Shown here one piece after another: positions 59,441 to 64,000 of a DNA stretch of 64,000 nt; position 1 is the stretch's first letter; each line of letters opens with the position of its first letter. A program made the position numbers and the translations under genes. Location of the stretch: contig JADLAX010000020.1 of assembly GCA_020848035.1 (NCBI GenBank), forward strand, positions 1 to 64,000, read 5' to 3'. The DNA comes from Anaerolineae bacterium (GTDB lineage: Bacteria > Chloroflexota > Anaerolineae > Promineifilales > Promineifilaceae). Under the pieces are notes generated by a model. That model was not told the DNA's origin. It did no database searches and worked only from the letters and a program-made list of their open reading frames with translations.

Positions 59441-59575
59441 TACGAGTTGGCGAGTAGCGAGTGGCAAGTGGCAAGTAGCAAGTTGGCAAGTGGCCGGGTA
59501 AATTGCAACACGCTAACTGACCCCTTCACCCCTTCACCCCTTCACCCTGTCACCCTGTCACCCTGTCACCCACTC
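59441..59575. repeat. GGCAAGT and CACCCTGT tandem repeats
   Basis: GGCGAGTAGCGAGTGGCAAGTGGCAAGTAGCAAGTTGGCAAGTGG (7-nt period) is followed by CACCCCTT and CACCCTGT repeats (8-nt period). The last copies encode the C-terminal GDRVTG of the PII-like protein and its stop codon. Confidence 0.7.
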
Positions 59576-59900
59576 CCCACACCTTCGCCACGGGCAGAAC
59601 CACGATAATACCGGTATTGGGCTGAGCGAGGTCACCCAGAATTGCTTCGGTGGCGGCCACGGCCGTTTCCGCTGTCTCCAGGCTGTCTATAACCGCAAAC
59701 AGGGTGTTGTGCCCCACCCGGCCACTGCCAAACATCTGGCTGAAGCCCACAAAAGCCATCTCAGGGCTGTGCCGCTGCAGGACGCGATTTAAGCCGGTGC
59801 TCTCGATAATCGTCACCCCGCCTACACCGGCCTGGTTCCAGGCAGTCAGCACCTCATTCAAATGGGTCGTATCATCCAGCACCATCACGAGCATGTACAT
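59550..59900 (-). CDS. PII-like (GlnB-fold) protein
   Basis: The 116-aa protein has the PII-like ferredoxin-type fold: MYMLVMVLDDTTHLNEVLTAWNQAGVGGVTIIESTG at the N-terminus, GHNTLFAVIDSLETAETAVAATEAILG in the second half and NTGIIVVLPVAKVWG at the end. Such proteins bind nucleotides or bicarbonate-linked signals and regulate transporters or enzymes. The T-loop region differs from GlnB. Its C-terminal residues come from a CACCCTGT repeat. The CaCA antiporter gene is downstream on the same strand, about 130 nt away, with repeats between. Confidence 0.75.
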   Translation of the reverse strand: MYMLVMVLDDTTHLNEVLTAWNQAGVGGVTIIESTGLNRVLQRHSPEMAFVGFSQMFGSGRVGHNTLFAVIDSLETAETAVAATEAILGDLAQPNTGIIVVLPVAKVWGVGDRVTG

Positions 59901-60348
59901 AAGTTTCCTCCTGATTTTTTAGCTCAGACAGGTTTTTAATCCGCTTTATGTAAACCGCCCAAGGTTTTTGGAGGAAAAAGCGCCATTTTTGTGCGGTTTA
60001 CTCAACTAACCGGCAGATGCCACACGCGTTTATTTTGAAAAACTTTCTGCCAGTTACCCATACATTACCACCCAACTACTTTGCCAAACGAGGCTTGGTT
60101 CATTTTAACCCAAAGCCAACTTTACAGTTTGTAGAACGATTTGCAAAATCGCTCTACAAACTGTCAGGCAATTTTCTTCACTTTCTGAACCATGCCACAA
60201 CAAGGAACCTATTACCCAACCAAATGCAGATTGTGGGCAACGGCCGTTCCACCGTTCGTTGGCCTTTCCCCCTCGCCTATGGTAAATTTTCCCCTCATCT
60301 CGCTTTTCAACCGAACAAATAGACGCATAAACCAAAACAGGAGAAGCT
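59901..60348. other. Intergenic region with a strong hairpin upstream of the aldehyde dehydrogenase
   Basis: This 448-nt divergent gap is AT-rich and has one ACGGCCGT near 60239. Apart from the hairpin at 60124-60164 I see no coding signal. AGGAG lies before the aldehyde dehydrogenase ATG. Confidence 0.5.
60124..60164. repeat. 41-bp near-perfect palindrome
   Basis: ACAGTTTGTAGA pairs with TCTACAAACTGT, and inner CGATTT pairs with AAATCG around GCA, giving 19 of 20 possible pairs. There is no T-run. It could be a remnant of a mobile palindromic repeat or a terminator of an unseen transcript. Confidence 0.65.
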
Positions 60349-61782
60349 ATGCAGAATCAGCGCAAATTCTACATTGATGGGCAGTGGGTTGAGCCACACA
60401 GCCCACAAACAGCCGACGTCATCAACCCGGCCACTGAAGCAGTCATCGGCACCATTGCCCTGGGCGACCAGACCGACGTGGCAACGGCCGTCGCCGCCGC
60501 CCGCCGCGCCTTTGACCACTACGCCCAAACCAGCCCGGCCGAACGCATCACCCTGCTAGAAAAAATCATCGAGGTGTATAAACGGCGCATGCCCGAACTG
60601 GCCGAGGTGGTTTCGCAAGAGATGGGTGCGCCGCTCTCCTTGGCCCAGGCCGCCCAGGTACCCACCGGCCTGAAACATTTCGAGGCCACCCTGCAAGTGC
60701 TGCGCGACTTTGAATGGGAAAAGGATTACGGCCGTAACTACGTCGTTTATGAACCGGTCGGCGTCTGTGCCCTCATCACCCCGTGGAACTGGCCCCTCAA
60801 CCAGATTGTCGCCAAGGTTGCCCCGGCCCTGGCCACCGGCTGCACCATGATCCTCAAACCGTCGGAAATAGCCCCGCTCAACGCCATCATCCTGGCCGAA
60901 ATTTTGCACGAGGCAGGCACCCCACCCGGTGTCTTTAACCTGGTCAACGGCGATGGCCCTGGCGTGGGTACCGCCCTGGCCAAACACCCCGACATAGACA
61001 TGATCTCGTTCACCGGCTCCACCCGGGCCGGTGTGTTGGTGGCCCAAAATGCGGCTCCCACGGTCAAACGCGTCGCCCAGGAGCTGGGCGGCAAATCGGC
61101 CAACATCGTTCTGGACGATGCCAACCTGGAAAAAGTCATCGCTGCGGGCTTCCGCGTCTGCGCCCGCAACACGGGCCAGTCGTGCAACGCCCCCACGCGG
61201 ATGCTGGTGCCCCAGTCGCGCATGGCCGAAGCCGCCGCCATCGCCCGCGAAGCCGCCCTCAATACCCGGGTAGGTGACCCGACTGCTGCGGATACGGAGA
61301 TCGGCCCGGTTGTTTCCAAAACACAGTGGGACAAAATTCAGTCGCTCATCCAGCAAGGCATTGATGAAGGTGCCACGCTGGAATGTGGCGGCGTAGGCCT
61401 GCCCGATGGCCTGGAGCGCGGCTATTACGTCAAACCCACGGTTTTCTCGCATGTGCGGAACGACATGACCATTGCCCGCGAGGAAATCTTTGGCCCGGTG
61501 CTGGTCATCATCGGCTACGAAGACGAAGCGGACGCCATCCGCCTGGCCAATGACACACCCTACGGCCTGTCTGGCTACGTGCAGTCGGGCGATCTGGCGC
61601 GAGCCCGCCGCGTGGCGCGGCAGATGCGCACCGGCATGGTGCATCTCAACGGCGCACCAGGCGGCTACGATACGCCGTTTGGTGGGTACAAGCAGTCGGG
61701 CAACGGCCGTGAGTACGGCATCTTTGGCTTTGAGGAGTTTCTGGAAGCCAAAGCCATCTTCGGCTACCACCCCAAATCGTAA
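60349..61782 (+). CDS. Aldehyde dehydrogenase family protein
   Basis: The 477-aa protein has the standard ALDH motifs: ITPWNWPLNQI with the catalytic Asn, SFTGSTRAG (NAD-binding), QELGGKSANIV with the general-base Glu, NTGQSCNAPTRM with the nucleophilic Cys, EEIFGPVL and TPFGGYKQSGNGREYG. It oxidises an aldehyde to an acid with NAD(P). AGGAG upstream supports the ATG. The physiological substrate is unknown, though a fatty aldehyde from the acyl-ACP-reductase-like protein is one possibility. The gene is followed by a truncated esterase gene. Confidence 0.93.
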   Translation: MQNQRKFYIDGQWVEPHSPQTADVINPATEAVIGTIALGDQTDVATAVAAARRAFDHYAQTSPAERITLLEKIIEVYKRRMPELAEVVSQEMGAPLSLAQAAQVPTGLKHFEATLQVLRDFEWEKDYGRNYVVYEPVGVCALITPWNWPLNQIVAKVAPALATGCTMILKPSEIAPLNAIILAEILHEAGTPPGVFNLVNGDGPGVGTALAKHPDIDMISFTGSTRAGVLVAQNAAPTVKRVAQELGGKSANIVLDDANLEKVIAAGFRVCARNTGQSCNAPTRMLVPQSRMAEAAAIAREAALNTRVGDPTAADTEIGPVVSKTQWDKIQSLIQQGIDEGATLECGGVGLPDGLERGYYVKPTVFSHVRNDMTIAREEIFGPVLVIIGYEDEADAIRLANDTPYGLSGYVQSGDLARARRVARQMRTGMVHLNGAPGGYDTPFGGYKQSGNGREYGIFGFEEFLEAKAIFGYHPKS

Positions 61783-61892
61783 AAGCAGCCTGTTATCTGA
61801 CGCTGCGATGGCGGCCCACAGGTACCTGGCAGCCCTGTGGGCCGTTTCCACCCCAGGCTCCGCCCAACCAGCCACAAAAGGCAAACCACACC

Positions 61893-62148
61893 ATGACAAC
61901 CGACCCCACCCAAATCCACCCCCAGCTGCAAGAAATCGCCCAGAAGACCCCCAAATTCAACTTTAGCAAGCGCAACCGCTGGTTCATGAACCTGATGTTC
62001 TCGTTCATGCGCACGCCCAAGCCGCCCGCCGACGTGCGCATTCAGAACCTGACCATTAAACGGCCGTCGCCCAAAACCAAACTCCGCCTGCGCCTTTACC
62101 AACCCGCTGCCCCCGTCCTACCCACCCCCTATTACTTATACTTCTCAT
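61893..62148 (+). pseudogene. Truncated alpha/beta hydrolase (esterase) cut by an IS110 element
   Basis: This frame starts MTTDPTQIHPQLQEIAQ and continues DVRIQNLTIKRPSPKTKLRLRLYQPAA, then YYLYF, the typical entry into the HGGG oxyanion motif of HSL-type esterases. Instead of HGGG the sequence turns into IS110-type non-coding DNA and stops. Only the first 85 codons remain in the window, while the family has about 300. The rest may lie beyond the element, past the right edge. It is 110 nt after the aldehyde dehydrogenase gene. Confidence 0.7.
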
Positions 62149-62204
62149 AGCACGCAGTGGTCGCTGAAAACAAGCATCTGTTTTGGATTGCTTCAATTAG
62201 CGAC

Positions 62205-62450
62205 GGCTTGGATAGAGGACCCCCCTCCCCCCTGCACCAGGAGTGCTTAGGGTGGACTGTTCTGAATCCAAAACGACACAGCAAATGTTACAAGAAGCTT
62301 TGTGATCTTCGGTGCCTTCAGCTGCACAGATAGGTTACACTGAAACGCAGAACAAATCTGCTCTCAGGTCAAACCCATTGGCAACTGGCTCGGATTTAGA
62401 GGACCCCCCACCCCCCAGCACCAAGAGTGCCCAGGGCGGACCGTCCCCCA
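62205..62450 (+). ncRNA. Candidate IS110 bridge-RNA region
   Basis: Two related segments of about 46 nt, TAGAGGACCCCCC.. at 62213-62258 and at 62397-62442, lie 184 nt apart. Each holds a 4-bp hairpin, GCAC-CAGGA-GTGC (62234-62246) and GCAC-CAAGA-GTGC (62418-62430). IS110 elements encode a bridge RNA in the non-coding end, with two loops that bind target and donor DNA. The repeated hairpins could mark such loops. Confidence 0.45.
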
Positions 62451-62555
62451 AGTCTACCGGGAGAACTGTCAAAAGCTTGCCGCACTTCGAGTGCTTTAAT
62501 AGGAACGCAGAAACCCGCGTCCTGCGATGGGTGATTCCAATTTTGGAGGTGTCAA

Positions 62556-63776
62556 ATGGAAGAACTTTTGATTGGCATCGATTGGAGCCATGAACACTAC
62601 GACGTTGCCATTCTGGCAATCAATGGTGCTATTCTCACTGAATTTCGCATCAACAACACTGCCCCTGACTTGAAACAATTGAAGGAGAAAATCGCTAAGT
62701 TTGCTGTGCCGCCAGAGTGCTGTCTGGTAGGCATTGAAACACATCACAACATCCTCTTCGATTTTCTCCTGTCCTGCCAGTATCAAGTGTATGTAATCGC
62801 CCCTAACGTTGTCAACAGCAGCCGGGGCCGATTCAGCGCCAGCGGTGCCCATACTGACCGCACCGATGCCCGGTTGATAGGTGACCTACTACGAACGGAC
62901 CGGCAACGATTTTCGCCCTGGCGACCGGATAGCCCTCTTCTCAACCAGATAAAACTCAAGCTAAATCATATTGACAATCTGACCAAGACGACGATTCAAC
63001 ATGCCAACCGCCTTGAGGCAATTTTGCTGCGTGTCTATCCCCAACCTTTGCAAACCTTTAGTAAGCTGGCCAAGCCGATAGCCATGCACTTTCTGCTAGC
63101 TTACCCTACAGCGGCCACACTGAAGAAGCTCAGCAAGGACGAATTTAGAAAATTTTGTCGAGATCACCACTGTCATCCAGCTGCCTGGATTCGAAACTGG
63201 TATGCAGCTCTGCAACAACCGACGCCAGAAGCTGACCCACTTCTAGCCGAAGCATATTCCGGAGAAATCGCTTTTCTAGCTGGCCTGCTCTTATCCCTCA
63301 TTGAAGAAAAGAAGCGAGCCGTAGATGAGGCGCATGCGCTTTTTCTTCAACATCCAGACCAGGCTATTTTTGCTTCCCTGCCCGGTGCGGGCTTGGTACT
63401 TCGGCCCAAGCTGTTAGCCTTGTTTGGGGAAGACCGTCAACGTTTTCCATCGCCACAAGCAGTTCGTCAGTTGGCGGGCACTTGTCCAGTCACCAAACAG
63501 AGTGGTAAGAAAAAACAAATTCTTTTCCGCAAAGCATGTAACCGGGATTATCGCGACACCATGCAGCAGTATGCCATGGTTTCGGTCCAGCAGGCTGACT
63601 GGGCGGCGGCTTATTACAAGGCTGCCAAAGCGCGTGGACATTACAAGAACAGCGCTTTTCGTTGTCTGGCTAACCGTTGGGTCGGGGTTATTTGGAAAAT
63701 GTGGCAAACCAGCCAGCCTTATAACGAGGCGTATCACATGCAGCAAATTCGTAAACATCGCCCGTCAACCGATTAA
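62556..63776 (+). CDS. IS110-family transposase (DEDD type)
   Basis: The 406-aa protein has the DEDD RuvC-like catalytic set: Asp9 in LIGIDWSHEH, Glu61 in GIETHHN, and Asp101/Asp104 in HTDRTDARLIGDLL. The C-terminal Tnp_20 domain has SLPGAGLVLRPKLLALFG and TCPVTKQSGKKK with the nucleophilic Ser316. This is the IS110 type, which recombines DNA through a bridge RNA. GGAGG lies 6 nt before the ATG. Codon use and base composition are more AT-rich than in neighbours. The copy looks intact. Confidence 0.92.
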   Translation: MEELLIGIDWSHEHYDVAILAINGAILTEFRINNTAPDLKQLKEKIAKFAVPPECCLVGIETHHNILFDFLLSCQYQVYVIAPNVVNSSRGRFSASGAHTDRTDARLIGDLLRTDRQRFSPWRPDSPLLNQIKLKLNHIDNLTKTTIQHANRLEAILLRVYPQPLQTFSKLAKPIAMHFLLAYPTAATLKKLSKDEFRKFCRDHHCHPAAWIRNWYAALQQPTPEADPLLAEAYSGEIAFLAGLLLSLIEEKKRAVDEAHALFLQHPDQAIFASLPGAGLVLRPKLLALFGEDRQRFPSPQAVRQLAGTCPVTKQSGKKKQILFRKACNRDYRDTMQQYAMVSVQQADWAAAYYKAAKARGHYKNSAFRCLANRWVGVIWKMWQTSQPYNEAYHMQQIRKHRPSTD

Positions 63777-64000
63777 TTCTTGTTCAAGCTATTTCAGCTC
63801 TTGAGAGTTTATTTGTTCTGTTACTAATACTGCCAGCTGACTTACGGCGAGAACATATCTTCCTGACGAGGGGTAAACGGAATGCCATAGCTCTGGTGAG
63901 CGCAGCTATTTTCCCACCCGGCCCACCCTTCGTCGCGGACAGGCCGCAACGAAAGGCTTCGCCTTTCATCACCTCGCCCACCCCCCGACCCTGGCGTTTT

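Larger units (their letters stand above)
896..62070. repeat. Interspersed ACGGCCGT palindrome family (window-wide)
   Basis: The palindrome ACGGCCGT, often extended to AACGGCCGTT, recurs in genes and gaps from about 896 to 62062. I counted about 17 copies by eye in the first 10 kb; a random 60% GC sequence would give about 0.3. In coding frames it reads as TAV, NGR/DGR or RP. The IS110 region is free of it. It is comparable in kind to the HIP1 palindrome of cyanobacteria. Confidence 0.9.
62146..63800 (+). mobile_element. IS110-family insertion sequence (right end not fixed)
   Basis: The left end is placed at the break in the esterase frame (about 62146). The element has a non-coding 5' region of about 400 nt and the transposase gene at 62556-63776. 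IS110 elements have no inverted repeats, so the ends cannot be set exactly. The right end is not visible because the esterase does not clearly resume before the window ends. No ACGGCCGT occurs from 62073 to 64000, unlike the rest of the window, which supports recent arrival. Confidence 0.75.

Noticed and set aside
63784..63981. 65-codon minus-strand frame after the transposase
   Set aside because: Ends the window in low-complexity sequence; no motif or ribosome site supports it.

Overview
The window looks like a chromosomal segment of an uncultivated, high-GC bacterium. Gene content (anaerobic-type GlpABC, CsoR/OsmC, PATAN-GTPase module, multi-GAF kinases, tandem C39-like/TPR proteins) and style fit Chloroflexota, perhaps an Anaerolineae or Promineifilum relative; this is inferred from protein flavour only. 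Two global signatures stand out. The 8-bp palindrome ACGGCCGT recurs throughout (about 17 copies by hand count in the first 10 kb) and shapes proteins by encoding NGR, TAV or RP tripeptides. Most gene borders carry short-period repeats or inverted repeats drawn from a few families (GGAGATT, ACGTGAA, CACAGAT, CCCTCNCC, GTAATTG).

Layout. 1-3.3 kb: tail of a binding-protein-like CDS, a structured-RNA candidate, an OsmC/CsoR-like/FmdB-like redox group, a GT2 glycosyltransferase and an AAA ATPase. 3.6-8.0 kb: glpCBA operon for respiratory glycerol-3-phosphate oxidation. 8.4-12.5 kb: a REC-histidine kinase, a DoxX-like protein with a clear promoter and twin operators, a TPR membrane protein, a DipZ-type thioredoxin protein and a 33-codon small-peptide candidate. 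12.6-17.0 kb: panB-panE-panC (pantothenate) convergent with gpmI. 17.3-17.8 kb: a peroxiredoxin-like gene with an in-frame UGA at the first position of a UxxC motif and a SECIS-like hairpin, so a probable selenoprotein.

19.2-28.1 kb is the most unusual part: a lasso-peptide locus enclosed by the two subunits of aconitase X. The order is nucleotidyltransferase, AcnX large subunit, lasso cyclase (Cys2 replaced by Ser), 54-aa precursor, HPr-kinase-like protein, sulfotransferase, PqqD-type leader-binding protein, leader peptidase fused to a second nucleotidyltransferase, AcnX swivel subunit. Several of these genes overlap by ATGA, including both AcnX junctions, which suggests one co-translated unit. 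Two intrinsic-terminator-like hairpins flank the precursor gene.

28.2-38.1 kb: GNAT, class III aminotransferase, P5C dehydrogenase, histidine phosphatase, two tandem membrane-anchored C39-like/TPR proteins, universal stress protein, tilS and tRNA-Leu(UAA). 38.2-50.1 kb, all on the plus strand behind a near-consensus promoter: PATAN/DUF4388 protein, small GTPase, alpha/beta hydrolase, V4R protein, left-handed beta-helix protein, a probable acyl-ACP reductase with the expected Cys, then response regulators, a 1203-aa GAF histidine kinase and a second alpha/beta hydrolase. 50.5-61.8 kb: a four-SH3-repeat fusion of M23 peptidase and glycosidase, FAH-family hydrolase, GT39-like membrane glycosyltransferase, an ArsR-like regulator with a perfect operator palindrome next to an MFS exporter, a CaCA antiporter, a PII-like protein and an aldehyde dehydrogenase. 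61.9-64.0 kb: an esterase gene cut by an IS110-family element whose long 5' non-coding end has two related hairpin repeats, a bridge-RNA candidate; this element lacks ACGGCCGT.
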